A DNA stretch of 42,147 nt, taken from Candidatus Eisenbergiella merdipullorum. Lineage in GTDB: Bacteria; Bacillota; Clostridia; Lachnospirales; Lachnospiraceae. Where the stretch lies: contig DWYY01000074.1 of assembly GCA_019118445.1 (NCBI GenBank), positions 1 to 42,147 on the forward strand, read 5' to 3'. A program made the position numbers and the translations under genes. Below are positions 15,532 to 24,741 of this stretch, piece by piece. The notes below the pieces were generated by a model. The model ran no database searches, was not told the origin of the DNA, and was given only the letters and a program-made list of their open reading frames with translations. The stretch's first letter is position 1, and the number at the start of each line of letters is the position of its first letter.

Positions 15532-17816
15532 AGGATCTTTTTCTCCTTCTTTTCAAACCATTTCGTACAACTTAACACGATCACCAGCAGCATAAGCATG
15601 GAGATCACTTCGCTGACTCTCCAGTACCACGGCTCTCTGAATTCCACCTTAAAGCTTCCTGTATATCCTGCAGGGACGGAGACCGATATCCTTCCCGATG
15701 CTCCGGTCAGGATAGGAAGGGAATTCCCATTTTCATCCTCCGCCACATATCCCTTATAATATACGTAAGGAACCTCTACCTGCTGTGTCTCTGTTGTGAG
15801 GTTGCTGATCTCCGCATGGATCTGATTCTTTTCCCGGCCCCATTCTGAAACCGTGACTTTTTCCGCATCATATGTGAGTGCATCTACATAGTCGTTCAAA
15901 TTGTAGCCCGGCGGGAGATATTCACCGCCGCTCACCTCAAGAGTGGTCATATTTCCCATCTGGTAAATTCTCAGCGCTCCATTATCCCTCAGGACAGAAC
16001 TCATGAAAGTCAGTGCCTGCCAGCAGGCAATCCCGAAAATCCCCATTTTCATCAGCTTCCGCCAGTTTTCACTTCCTCCTTTTCTGCCAAACATCAGACA
16101 GGCCAGCCAAGTCAGAAAAACTGCAGCTGCAGACAGGAACCTCCAGGGATACTGAATGCTTCTGATCGGGAGCTTCAAAAGAGGAATGATCTCAACAAGT
16201 TCAGAAAACGGAACGAGATAAGTCGTCAATATCAAACTCAGTGCACACAGGCATACACACAGTCTTTCCCTCCGTTTTTCTTCCTTCCCTTCATTTTTTT
16301 CACCTGTACATAGCAGGAACCAGGATACCAGGACAAGAAGCAGCGCGATTCCCGGCGTTTGAGGCATTTCACTGATAATTCCGGCGTCATGCCCCGTTGA
16401 CATGCCACGCACATCATAGGTATTCATAAAAAGCTGAGCCGGGAAAGCCGCTCTTTCATCAATCCGAAATGCTGCATAGGAATCGGAAGCATTCAGCACA
16501 TAAACGCCGTTTTTCATATAGTCCAAAAATGGCACAAGGAACCAGAGGTTCAGCAGGCACAATGCCACGGCAGCCTTGACCAGGGTAAGAAAAGTTTTTT
16601 TCCGAAAGGTTCTTTTCCAAAGCACCGCGCAAAGGATGACAATAAACAGAGCTGCCATTTCACAGGTGATCATATGTGTCAGGATCAATCCAGTAAATCC
16701 CAGCGCTATGATGATCCAGCTGTTTTTATATTCCTCCGAATCCTCTTCTCTGGTATAGACGCTCCAAAAGCCATAAAGCAACATGGGAAGGAAAATCATG
16801 GCGGTATATTCTCCCACCGCTGCTCTGGAATAAAGGCAGGTGAGCCGATATATATTCAGAGAGTACAGCGCAGCGCAAAACATTCCCGTCTGTCTGTCAC
16901 TCATCCTGGAGAAAAAGAAATACGATACCAGTACAGTCGCAGCATTGACCAGCAGGACATAAAACTGATAGCAGGTCTGAATAGATATTCCAAACATTCT
17001 GAGAATGGCCGGAATATACAGGAACAGATCTCCGTAAAAAATGGAAACCGCATAACCATGGCCATTCAGCCAGCCCGGCTGAATCCGGACAGGGAACATT
17101 CCACTTTGCAGACCTTCTCTGATGCCCTCAATTCTCATAAGGTGGAAGGAAATATCATGCGCTCCGTCCGGAAGATAATCTATAAAAAGCGGAATACTTC
17201 CAAACAAGATCAATAACGCCAGCTGCTTTGTCTCTCTCCACTTCACCTTATTTTGTGTCAGGCGGCTCCAATAAAGCGCAAATACCAGAAGCAGATTCAG
17301 AAGCAGGAATGCCATCACTATCCGGAACAGAAAATTTGCCAGAGCAACAGGTGAATCCGTTATTTTGATTTCCCGGATCAGCAGATAGCTTCCTTCCTGT
17401 GCATCCCCTCTGAGTCTGCCGTTCACCTGCACAGGTCGATTATTATATCGGACTTTAAAATCACAAGTGCTTATCCCTGTATTCCCCGCCTGTATGTTTC
17501 CACTTACGTTTGAAACCATCCGTCCATCCACATAGGATATGTTCATGATGGCAAGTCCTTCATATTCATACTGTAACGTAACCGTATACATTCCTTTCGG
17601 CAGCGTGAACGCCGGTGTGGATATCAGACTGCTGGACGTTGTTGTATCAAGATAAAATCCTGGCTCTCCAGAATCATAAACCAAGTCATTCTGAGTAAAA
17701 GCAATCTCCACCGGCTTCCTTCTGCTGTAAAAGAACCCAGCAAGACATATCACCAGGATCTCCACCGCTGCGATCGCCAGCCATATTTTCTTATTTTCCC
17801 GCAGCCGCTCTGCCAT
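15516..17816 (-). CDS. YfhO-like large membrane protein (putative GT-C glycosyltransferase)
   Basis: 766 residues from the ATG at 17814-17816, which has GGAGGT eight bases upstream; a longer frame from 17864 lacks such a site and would overlap the GT4 gene by 74 bases. After one N-terminal helix (about 10-30) comes an extracellular beta-rich domain of roughly 130 residues, then many membrane helices. The segment HDISFHLMRIEGIREGL with SGMFPVRIQPGWLNG matches the outer loop of YfhO-type and related membrane proteins, where the first acidic residue is thought to be catalytic. A second beta-rich domain precedes the last helix. YfhO proteins glycosylate wall polymers using undecaprenyl-phosphate sugars made by a CsbB-type GT2. 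The DPM-like enzyme of this operon would be the source here. Confidence 0.75.
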   Translation of the reverse strand: MAERLRENKKIWLAIAAVEILVICLAGFFYSRRKPVEIAFTQNDLVYDSGEPGFYLDTTTSSSLISTPAFTLPKGMYTVTLQYEYEGLAIMNISYVDGRMVSNVSGNIQAGNTGISTCDFKVRYNNRPVQVNGRLRGDAQEGSYLLIREIKITDSPVALANFLFRIVMAFLLLNLLLVFALYWSRLTQNKVKWRETKQLALLILFGSIPLFIDYLPDGAHDISFHLMRIEGIREGLQSGMFPVRIQPGWLNGHGYAVSIFYGDLFLYIPAILRMFGISIQTCYQFYVLLVNAATVLVSYFFFSRMSDRQTGMFCAALYSLNIYRLTCLYSRAAVGEYTAMIFLPMLLYGFWSVYTREEDSEEYKNSWIIIALGFTGLILTHMITCEMAALFIVILCAVLWKRTFRKKTFLTLVKAAVALCLLNLWFLVPFLDYMKNGVYVLNASDSYAAFRIDERAAFPAQLFMNTYDVRGMSTGHDAGIISEMPQTPGIALLLVLVSWFLLCTGEKNEGKEEKRRERLCVCLCALSLILTTYLVPFSELVEIIPLLKLPIRSIQYPWRFLSAAAVFLTWLACLMFGRKGGSENWRKLMKMGIFGIACWQALTFMSSVLRDNGALRIYQMGNMTTLEVSGGEYLPPGYNLNDYVDALTYDAEKVTVSEWGREKNQIHAEISNLTTETQQVEVPYVYYKGYVAEDENGNSLPILTGASGRISVSVPAGYTGSFKVEFREPWYWRVSEVISMLMLLVIVLSCTKWFEKKEKKILWRRS

Positions 17817-19029
17817 GTTCGTATACCTCCAACAGTTTTTTGCAGTATTCCTCTGTCGTATCAAACCGCACGCTGCGGCAGTTTTCCGTATATTTCTCCA
17901 GCAGTTTTCGGTCCTTCCACAACTTTTTGGTTTTCTCTCTCAGCGCATCCACATTCCCGGGGGGAAATAGTTCTCCCGTCTCCCCATCCTTTACCAGCTC
18001 CGGTATTCCTCCGATCGCAGACGCCAGGACCGGCGTTCCGTAGATCTGGCTTTCCATTACGCTGAACGGACAGTTTTCATACCACTCGGAAGGGATCACA
18101 CAGAAGGCTGCCTCCGCGATCAGACGGTACAACGCCTCTCCCGACACAAAGCCGCAGTTCTCCACGTTTTCCACCGTATTCACTTCTTCTTCCATCGGGC
18201 CGCTGCCCGCAAAGATGAAGGGGATCTGCGGGAGGCTGCGGCAGACCTGCAGCAGGGTTCCCACACCCTTTTCCCGGCAGAAACGTCCGAAATACAGCAC
18301 ATATCTGCCGGCATCTCTCTCCTGCGGATTCCTTTCCTCCAGCATGTCCTTTCTGTCCACAAAATTGTGCATGACCAAAAGCTTATCCCTCAGATCCTCG
18401 TACTGTGCCAGCCTGTCCCGCAGAAATCGGCTGGGGCAGACCACAGCATCCAGCTTCCGGTAGACATGCAGCTTTTTGTAGAGTTCTGCTTCCATATAGC
18501 CCAGGATGCTCTTGACCAAAGACCCATGGATACACTTTCCGCGGATGCATTCCTTAAAACCATTCTGCAGGCAGCGTTCACATGGCTCATATTCCCGCGG
18601 CCGCAGCAGCAGATGGTTGGGACATACCAGCTGATAATCATGCGCCGTGTAGATGATCCGGATTTTTTTCCCTTTTTTTCTTTCATACCGTTCGATCTCA
18701 TACAGGATGGACGGCGTGAGCTGGAAATTAAAGTTATTCAGATGCACCACGTCCGGCGCAAAATCCTCCAGCACTGGCCTCAGCTTTCTTCTGGCTTCCA
18801 GCGAATAAATGATCTTAAAGGGATACAGCAGTCTGCCTATCTTTCCTGTATGGAAATCCATGTTGGAGGTATAGCTCTCCGCCCGGTTTCCCACGATGCG
18901 GCCCTCATGTTCCATACCAAAATACTGCGCCTCATGTCCGTTTTCTGCGAGCCATTTTCCGATCTTAAAAATATAGGTTTCTGATCCCCCGTTTGGATAG
19001 AGGAATTTATTGACGATCAGCACCTTCAT
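17791..19029 (-). CDS. GT4 family glycosyltransferase with cysteine cluster
   Basis: 412 residues, ATG overlapping the stop of the GT26-GT4 fusion gene by four bases (translational coupling). The N-terminus MKVLIVNKFLYPNGGSETYI is the glycine-rich GT-B opening; IYTAHDYQLVCPNH is followed by YEPCERCLQNGFKECIRGKC, a cysteine cluster seen in one GT4 subgroup and similar in place to that of the GT4 at 4965-6329. The donor-binding half has VLYFGRFCREKGV and PSEWYENCPFSVMESQIYGTPV with the E-x7-E type acids. It would extend the repeat unit on its lipid carrier in the cytoplasm. Linkage and sugar cannot be predicted. Confidence 0.88.
   Translation of the reverse strand: MKVLIVNKFLYPNGGSETYIFKIGKWLAENGHEAQYFGMEHEGRIVGNRAESYTSNMDFHTGKIGRLLYPFKIIYSLEARRKLRPVLEDFAPDVVHLNNFNFQLTPSILYEIERYERKKGKKIRIIYTAHDYQLVCPNHLLLRPREYEPCERCLQNGFKECIRGKCIHGSLVKSILGYMEAELYKKLHVYRKLDAVVCPSRFLRDRLAQYEDLRDKLLVMHNFVDRKDMLEERNPQERDAGRYVLYFGRFCREKGVGTLLQVCRSLPQIPFIFAGSGPMEEEVNTVENVENCGFVSGEALYRLIAEAAFCVIPSEWYENCPFSVMESQIYGTPVLASAIGGIPELVKDGETGELFPPGNVDALREKTKKLWKDRKLLEKYTENCRSVRFDTTEEYCKKLLEVYEHGRAAAGK
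17825..17830 (-). promoter_or_regulatory. Ribosome binding site that decides the YfhO-like gene start
   Basis: GGAGGT on the minus strand, eight bases before the ATG at 17814-17816 and inside the 3' end of the GT4 gene. It favours this ATG over the in-frame start 48 bases further upstream. Confidence 0.7.
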
Positions 19030-21026
19030 TTCGTTATCCCATCCTCATACAGTTCAAGCGTCTGCCTGGCCACATCGTCCCAGTTATACTTTCCACAGAT
19101 ATAATCTGCCGCCTTCTCCCGATACACTGTCCTGACCTCCGGTTTCTCCAAAAGATATTCCATCTTTTCCTGAAGATCCCGGGTGTCGCTTTTTCGGAAA
19201 CTGACGGCATGATCTGCCACCACTTCCATGTTTTCCCTGATATCACTCACAAGGCAGCAGTTTCCATAGCTCATCGCTTCCAGCAGGCTTACCGACATCC
19301 CTTCCACATCGCTGGGAAGCACAAAAAAGCAGGCGTTGGAATACAGCTCCTCCAGGATCCTGCCCGCTACGAATCCGGTCATCAGGATCCGGGGATCTTC
19401 AGCCGCCATGGCTTCCACTTCTTCCATATATTCCTGCGAATGGCTGTTTCCCCCGGCAATTACCAGTCTTTTGGATGTCTGGATTTCCTTATAGGCGTCG
19501 ATCAGATAATGCAGCCCCTTCTCCGGAACGATCCTGGCGACGAAAAGAATATATCCATCTTTTTCCAGTCCGTATTTTTCTCCGATTTCTTTTGGTTCAA
19601 GAAGCGTCGGGCGCTGAATGCCGTTCGGGATAAAACGTGTCTGCCTTCCATAGGTATCCTGAAAATAATCCTGCATATTTTTTGAGAGGACAATGACCTC
19701 GTCCGCATGTTGGGCGGCCATCTTTTCCCCCTCCTTTAAAACCTTTGATGCAAAATTTCCCCATTTGGATCTCTGCCAGTCCAGCCCATGTATGGTCGCG
19801 ATGGTCCGGATCCGAAACATCTTAGGAAGCCAGATCATGATGCTGGGACCTTCCGCATGAAAATGGATCACGTCATAGCCTCCAAACAGCGCCCGGAAAG
19901 AGGCAAGCACAGAATATACGATCGCGTTCAGCTTCCCATTTCGGAATGTGGGAATCGTGATCAGCCGTATTCCATGATACTCCTTTCCCTTATACTGCAG
20001 ATATTTCTTGCCTGCCGTATGCCTGCCATACCGGTTATAGGCATCCACCCTGCACCCCATCTTCACCAGCCTGGTGGACAACTCGTCCACCACGATCTCC
20101 ACGCCGCCTTCCCGGGATGGGATCCGCTTGTGGCCGATCATGGCGATTTTCAGAGGCTTTCCATGCTTTCCTATGGGATGCACGGCATTCTCTTTTTTTA
20201 TCCCGTCCATCTCCATAACCTCTTCCTTTTCCCGGTTCACCGCATCGATCCCCCTCTTTCCCTTCAATCCCTCCTTGATCAGATCAAAAACAAAAGAAAA
20301 ATTTGTATCCAGATACCTGCACAGAAGCCGCTTGGGATCCTGCCCGATCCGATACAGCCATTCCATGCAGGACTCCTGCATCCATTTGGGCGCGCGCTTC
20401 ACCGTGCCCGCATGAAAATCGAAGCCCGCGCCCACACCAAGCATGACGCCGCAGACCTTTCCGTCGTGGTCAGCCATCCATTTTTCCTGCTTGGGAGCGC
20501 CCAGCCCCACCCAGATGAAGTCCGGCTTTGCCGCGTTGATCCGCTCTACCGCTTCCCGGTCTTCCTCCTCCGTCAAGGGACGGAACGGTGGGGAATACAT
20601 GCCTGCGATATTCATTTTCGGATATTCCTCTGACAGCTTCTTCTGCAGCGCATCCAGCGTTTCCTGGGTACTTCCGTAAAAATAATTCCGATACCCCTTT
20701 TTCTCTGACAGCCGGAAGATTTCCGGCATCAGATCCGGGCCGGGCACACGTCCGGCCCCTTTCTCTCCGCCCCAGTACTGAACGATGGAAAGGGGTTTGC
20801 CGTCCGGGATGTTCAGCGCTGCGCCGTTCTGTACCCTGCGGTATTCCGGATCCCGGTACGCAGTCACCGTTGTATGAACATTGGACACGCAGATATAATG
20901 TCCCTTCAGCTCGTCCAGATGCGCATCAATATAGCACACCGTTTTTTCCATATCCGTTACATTGATATTTGTCCCCAGGATGCTGTGATACTTCAGATTT
21001 TCCGTCATTTGGTTCTCTTTTCCCAT
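19026..21026 (-). CDS. Two-domain glycosyltransferase: GT26 (WecG/TagA/CpsF) fused to GT4
   Basis: 666 residues. Residues 15-250 form a WecG/TagA/CpsF domain: NIPDGKP (72-78), RVPGPDLM (93-100), WVGLGAPKQEKW (172-183) and FDFHAGTVKRAP (202-213). Such enzymes usually add the second sugar to the lipid-linked first sugar. After a charged linker (about 255-290) a GT4 domain begins with KIAMIGHKRIPSREGGVE, the opening of the rhamnosyltransferase-like (DUF1972-type) group, and ends with VLPSDVEGMSVSLLEAMSYG. One polypeptide could thus perform steps two and three of repeat-unit assembly. The ATG at 21024-21026 lacks a ribosome site; an ATG six codons in (21006-21008) has AAAAGAG ahead and may be used. 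The sequence does not suggest a lost stop: the frame is continuous through the linker. Confidence 0.88.
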   Translation of the reverse strand: MGKENQMTENLKYHSILGTNINVTDMEKTVCYIDAHLDELKGHYICVSNVHTTVTAYRDPEYRRVQNGAALNIPDGKPLSIVQYWGGEKGAGRVPGPDLMPEIFRLSEKKGYRNYFYGSTQETLDALQKKLSEEYPKMNIAGMYSPPFRPLTEEEDREAVERINAAKPDFIWVGLGAPKQEKWMADHDGKVCGVMLGVGAGFDFHAGTVKRAPKWMQESCMEWLYRIGQDPKRLLCRYLDTNFSFVFDLIKEGLKGKRGIDAVNREKEEVMEMDGIKKENAVHPIGKHGKPLKIAMIGHKRIPSREGGVEIVVDELSTRLVKMGCRVDAYNRYGRHTAGKKYLQYKGKEYHGIRLITIPTFRNGKLNAIVYSVLASFRALFGGYDVIHFHAEGPSIMIWLPKMFRIRTIATIHGLDWQRSKWGNFASKVLKEGEKMAAQHADEVIVLSKNMQDYFQDTYGRQTRFIPNGIQRPTLLEPKEIGEKYGLEKDGYILFVARIVPEKGLHYLIDAYKEIQTSKRLVIAGGNSHSQEYMEEVEAMAAEDPRILMTGFVAGRILEELYSNACFFVLPSDVEGMSVSLLEAMSYGNCCLVSDIRENMEVVADHAVSFRKSDTRDLQEKMEYLLEKPEVRTVYREKAADYICGKYNWDDVARQTLELYEDGITK

Positions 21027-21094
21027 CTTTGTTTGATCATTCCGAAATCAATTGGAATTTTCAAAATTTTCTGATATTTTCAGTGCTCTATCTG

Positions 21095-22615
21095 CTATTT
21101 CAGTCTTCTCTTCAGAATCCCGTATAAATATTTGAATTCAAAGGTTCTTCCAAAGAATAGAAGAAAAATTCCGTTATATACCACCGTCACGATAACCGCC
21201 ATCACGATCATGCGGATCAGGTTTACGGTGGAAAGCACCACATTTCCGGCAAACGCACAGATGATCAGCGCCAGAATGGAAACGCCGATATAGCGGAACG
21301 CATCGTAAAAATAGCTGTCCGCCTTCCGGTCAAAGCAGGTGCGGTAGATAATGACCGGCCGGATGATGTTCGCGATCAGTCCGGACACGATCGTTCCGAT
21401 GTAAACGCCAAGAAGCCCGATGCGCTGTACCAGCACGATAGAGAGCACCAGGTTCACCGCTCCCTGGATCAGGGGCAGGAACTTATCCTGTTCAAACACA
21501 CCGGCAGCCGTTTTATAGTTGGAGAGCACCACCCGTTCCCCTTTGAAATAAAAATCGATCAGGATCGCGCCCACCACAGCCGCAGGCAGGGCGAACCTGT
21601 CTCCGTAATACCAGGAAATGAACGGGGTCAGCAGCAGAAAAAAGCCCACGGAAGAGTAACCGTAGATCCAAGACGCAAAAAAGCGGTATACCCGGAACAT
21701 TTCATACTGCTTCTCGTCGGATTCCGTGGCGATCAGGTTGCCGAAGCTGGAAATGACGGAGTTAAAGATCACGTTGACAAAATTGGCGATCAGATTGATC
21801 ACCTTGTTATAATTGTCCACATAGCCGGACATGGTAACGTTGATAAAGCCCGTGATGATGATAGAATCCGTCTGCAGCCTCGCTGCGTCTCCCACCTTAT
21901 GGCAGACCAGCGCCTCTGTTTTTTTCTTGATGTCGGAAAGCTCTCCCTGCGTGAGCTTTCTCACATTCTTTTCCTTCAGGAGCGGATATCTGCGGTTGAG
22001 GTATGCGTTCGCGAAGACCTTCTGGATCAGCTCGACTGCTGCTGCTGCAAGCAGGTACAGATAAAAATCTGGTACAAACAGCAGGATCGCGATCTGGATC
22101 AGCACCGTTGCGATCTTCGTGAGCGTCAGGACGTTGGACTGGATATAATTCTTCTGTTCCGCATTGGGCAGACTGTACTTGTATGCCACAAAATAGGAAC
22201 TCACCGTATTGAACAAAAAGATCAGGTAGTAGTTGACCAGATCCGCGTTGCTGTCGATCCCCACCGGATCCTTTATGATATATTTCAAAAAAGGAACCAG
22301 CATGAGCCCCACGCAGGCAACCACCAGGGCGATCACCCGGTAAGCCTTTTTGTAAAACTGCATATAGGCTTTGACTGTTTCCTTTTCCCCTCTCGCCACC
22401 GGTCCGTACAGGCTGAAGTTCACCGCCGTCCCGAGTCCCAGTTCAGCCAGGGAAAGCACGGAAAGGATGCTGCTGTAGGTGCTGTTGACGCCGAGCAGCG
22501 TTTCGCCCAGCTTTATGATAAATATCTTCTGTAAAACGATCCCCAGAATCCCCGTCACGGCGTTGCTCAGGTAGCCGAACATGATATTCCGGGCCGCGTA
22601 TTTCACTCGTCCCAT
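21095..22615 (-). CDS. wzx: Wzx-type polysaccharide flippase
   Basis: 506 residues with about twelve to fourteen hydrophobic segments, the usual size for MVF/MATE-fold flippases. The N-terminus KYAARNIMFGYLSNAVTGIL with LGVNSTYSSILSVLSLAELG and LGTAVNFSLYGPVA is typical of Gram-positive Wzx proteins, where AELGLGTA closes helix 2. It moves the finished lipid-linked repeat unit to the outer face for polymerisation by a Wzy protein. The gene lies 68 bases ahead of the fusion glycosyltransferase and 126 bases after a GT11 gene. The ATG has only a weak AGAAAGAAG site. Substrate specificity is not readable. Confidence 0.88.
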   Translation of the reverse strand: MGRVKYAARNIMFGYLSNAVTGILGIVLQKIFIIKLGETLLGVNSTYSSILSVLSLAELGLGTAVNFSLYGPVARGEKETVKAYMQFYKKAYRVIALVVACVGLMLVPFLKYIIKDPVGIDSNADLVNYYLIFLFNTVSSYFVAYKYSLPNAEQKNYIQSNVLTLTKIATVLIQIAILLFVPDFYLYLLAAAAVELIQKVFANAYLNRRYPLLKEKNVRKLTQGELSDIKKKTEALVCHKVGDAARLQTDSIIITGFINVTMSGYVDNYNKVINLIANFVNVIFNSVISSFGNLIATESDEKQYEMFRVYRFFASWIYGYSSVGFFLLLTPFISWYYGDRFALPAAVVGAILIDFYFKGERVVLSNYKTAAGVFEQDKFLPLIQGAVNLVLSIVLVQRIGLLGVYIGTIVSGLIANIIRPVIIYRTCFDRKADSYFYDAFRYIGVSILALIICAFAGNVVLSTVNLIRMIVMAVIVTVVYNGIFLLFFGRTFEFKYLYGILKRRLK

Positions 22616-22695
22616 TTACGACTTCTTTCTGTCTTTTTCCAGAATTTTACCACATATTCAGGAGTATCTTACCATAAACCTGTCGTTTCTTCAAC

Positions 22696-22735
22696 CGGAG
22701 GCGGATCTGCTTTTAGTATTGCCTCCGCAGGAGGC
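22696..22735. other. Three-armed GC-rich inverted repeat between GT11 and wzx genes
   Basis: CGGAGGC (22696-22702), GCCTCC(G) (22721-22727) and GGAGGC (22730-22735) can pair in two exclusive ways: the middle arm with the first arm (7 bp, 18-base loop) or with the third arm (6 bp, GCA loop). There is no T-run on either strand beside it, so it is not a standard terminator. It sits in a 126-base gap, the largest inside the long operon. Confidence 0.5.
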
Positions 22736-22741
22736 CTTATA

Positions 22742-23677
22742 CTACAACACCCTCCCCTTCTCATCCGCAAGCACCCATCCTTCCCAAAGCTCATGCATCT
22801 TCGCCGGATCGATCACCTGGCTGTTTTTATGCTTTGCCGGCCGGATCATGATCTTATCCTTTGTCCGGTTCAGCCTGGCTCCCCAGAAGCTGAAGGTGCT
22901 GTTGGCGCAGATGTTCGCGCGGCAATGGCTCATCAGGAAGATGTCGTAAAAATTGTCCGCTCCCCGGTTCCAGTCCGCCACCGAATATTCCTTTCCCTGA
23001 AAGCGCTGCCTGAGATAGGGTATGTCATCCGAAAAAAGATAAAAATGAACGTCCGGCATGCGTTCCCGGACATAAGCCATCGCCGCCTCATAATAGGCAT
23101 CGGTACAGATGCCGCCGAACATACCTGCGTTTTCAGGGTCCAGATAATCCCCCCTGCGGATGTGGACGCTGACAGAATTTTCCTGCTCCATGCGCTCCGC
23201 CGTCCGGAGGTTCTGCGGATTCTTGCTTTCCGGGAAACGGATCTTTTCCTGCAGCAGGGGCATGATGTCATGATAATATTTTTCACAGGCCCAGTGGCCT
23301 TCCAGATATTTATCCGTGAAGGAAAAGATCTCCGGATGGTACATATCAGTCTCATAAAAATGCTGATCCGACGCGGGGTTCAGTTTTCTTTTCACCTTTC
23401 CCAGGAAGGACACAAATCCCGAAAAGCCGCTCTCTCCGGGCAGTCCGCCTTTTCCCAGAAGCGCCGCACATTCGTTTCGCGTCGCGGTCTCAAATCGCAG
23501 TCCCTCAAACTGCCTCAGCTCCAGGCTGCGCTTCGCCAATACTTTTTGCTGCTGTTTTTCATCCTCAAACCAGGAGATATCAAGCTTTGCATCCTTCCCG
23601 AGCGTTCTGAATTTTTCATATAACGCATACTGCTGCATCTGGTTTCCCAGACCGCCCATTACCTTGATGATGATCAT
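22742..23677 (-). CDS. GT11 family alpha-1,2-fucosyltransferase-like protein
   Basis: 311 residues from the ATG at 23675-23677, chosen because the family always opens close to the strand MIIIKVMGGLGNQMQQYALY and because AAAGGT stands just upstream; the longer frame would overlap the preceding GT2 gene. VSVHIRRGDYLDPE (HIRRGDY 172-178) is the GDP-fucose-binding HxRRxDY motif, and CANSTFSFWGARL is the second conserved block. GT11 enzymes transfer fucose, or in some bacteria other sugars, to galactose-type acceptors. The presence of GDP-fucose in this organism is only inferred, since no fucose synthesis gene is in the window. Confidence 0.9.
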   Translation of the reverse strand: MIIIKVMGGLGNQMQQYALYEKFRTLGKDAKLDISWFEDEKQQQKVLAKRSLELRQFEGLRFETATRNECAALLGKGGLPGESGFSGFVSFLGKVKRKLNPASDQHFYETDMYHPEIFSFTDKYLEGHWACEKYYHDIMPLLQEKIRFPESKNPQNLRTAERMEQENSVSVHIRRGDYLDPENAGMFGGICTDAYYEAAMAYVRERMPDVHFYLFSDDIPYLRQRFQGKEYSVADWNRGADNFYDIFLMSHCRANICANSTFSFWGARLNRTKDKIMIRPAKHKNSQVIDPAKMHELWEGWVLADEKGRVL

Positions 23678-23694
23678 TGGATTACCTTTCCCCT

Positions 23695-24741
23695 TCACTG
23701 ATTTCCGCGCGCCTTCATCCAGGTATCGTACAGAAAAAATGCCAGCTTCCCTGCCGCGCACCGGAAGGCGTCCGGTTTTTTCATTACCCATACGATAATG
23801 CGGTTCGCCTTATCCCGGACCCGGATGCCATACTGTTTCAGGCTTTCCGCGACCCGTTCCTGTCTGCAGATCTCCGCGATCCGTCCTGCATAGCCTTTTC
23901 CTGCGCCGCGCAGTTCATTCTTGATGGCAAGCATGGTGAGCCAGACTGCCTCTTTTTCCTGCTGCCATCTCCCATTTGCTATGTTTTTGGCTTCAAATAT
24001 GGCCTGTATGGTCCTCGTCAGCTCCCTGATGCCCTCCGCCATGTCCGGATCGTACTTATGGACAATGGACGCCGGATTATAGAAATAGTGATAATACAGG
24101 GCGTCCTGCAGGATGACGAGCCTCCTGCAGTCGCAGAGCGCGGGAAGCACGATGTTCACATCCTCTCCCATTTTGACCCTGGGATTGCAGAAACAGAGGT
24201 TATCGGTGATCAGCCCGCGGGAAAAAAGCTTCATGCAGCGGGACATGGAGACGGTCCTTCTTTCATTTCCGAGAAGGTTTTGTTTCACCTCCTGCAGCCT
24301 TGCTCCCTCATAAACACCGGGCGCAAGCTCATGGCGGCATTCCTCTGTCCATCCCGGACGCTCGATCACATAATTGCAGCAGACGATCTCCCCTGCTTCC
24401 CCCGACGCCCGCTTCATCAGTTCTTCCACCATACAGGCATCGATCCAGTCGTCGCTGTCCACGAATGCCAGGTATTCTCCCGAGGAGCGTTCCACGCCTG
24501 CCATCCAGGCGGATATCAGGCCGCCGTTCGTCTTATGGATCACCTGGACCCTGGGATCCTGCCTCGCATAGGCGTCGCACATTTGAGGACTGTCATCCCT
24601 CGCCCCGTCGTCCACGAGTATGATCTCCAGACTTCGATAAGTCTGTGAAAGGATGCTATCCACACAGGTTTTCAGAAAATTCTGCGCATTATACACCGGG
24701 ACGATCATGCTGACAGTCTTTTTTTGTATCATCTCACTCAT
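23695..24741 (-). CDS. GT2 family glycosyltransferase
   Basis: 348 residues from the ATG at 24739-24741, which overlaps the upstream stop by eight bases; a second ATG three codons on is also possible, and a longer frame upstream has no support. It has VSMIVPVYNAQNFL (10-23), ILVDDGARDDS (41-51) and LAFVDSDDWIDA with the DxD at 95-97. Where most relatives read GGLSxARNxGI, this one reads GGLISAWMAGVE, a deviation in the acceptor-side loop. The C-terminal 200 residues are helical and lack membrane segments. It is a cytoplasmic repeat-unit enzyme; substrates unknown. Confidence 0.88.
   Translation of the reverse strand: MSEMIQKKTVSMIVPVYNAQNFLKTCVDSILSQTYRSLEIILVDDGARDDSPQMCDAYARQDPRVQVIHKTNGGLISAWMAGVERSSGEYLAFVDSDDWIDACMVEELMKRASGEAGEIVCCNYVIERPGWTEECRHELAPGVYEGARLQEVKQNLLGNERRTVSMSRCMKLFSRGLITDNLCFCNPRVKMGEDVNIVLPALCDCRRLVILQDALYYHYFYNPASIVHKYDPDMAEGIRELTRTIQAIFEAKNIANGRWQQEKEAVWLTMLAIKNELRGAGKGYAGRIAEICRQERVAESLKQYGIRVRDKANRIIVWVMKKPDAFRCAAGKLAFFLYDTWMKARGNQ

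Noticed and set aside
21036-21064. Possible minus-strand promoter (TTGAAA, 17 bases, AATGAT) ahead of the GT26-GT4 gene
   Set aside because: The -10 matches only four of six bases and it ends just 10 bases from the first ATG; too weak to list, although it would fit the internal start at 21008.
23695-23791. Longer N-terminus for the GT11 protein starting at 23791
   Set aside because: The added 38 residues overlap the upstream GT2 gene, match nothing in GT11, and the internal ATG at 23677 has a proper ribosome site just before the family opening.
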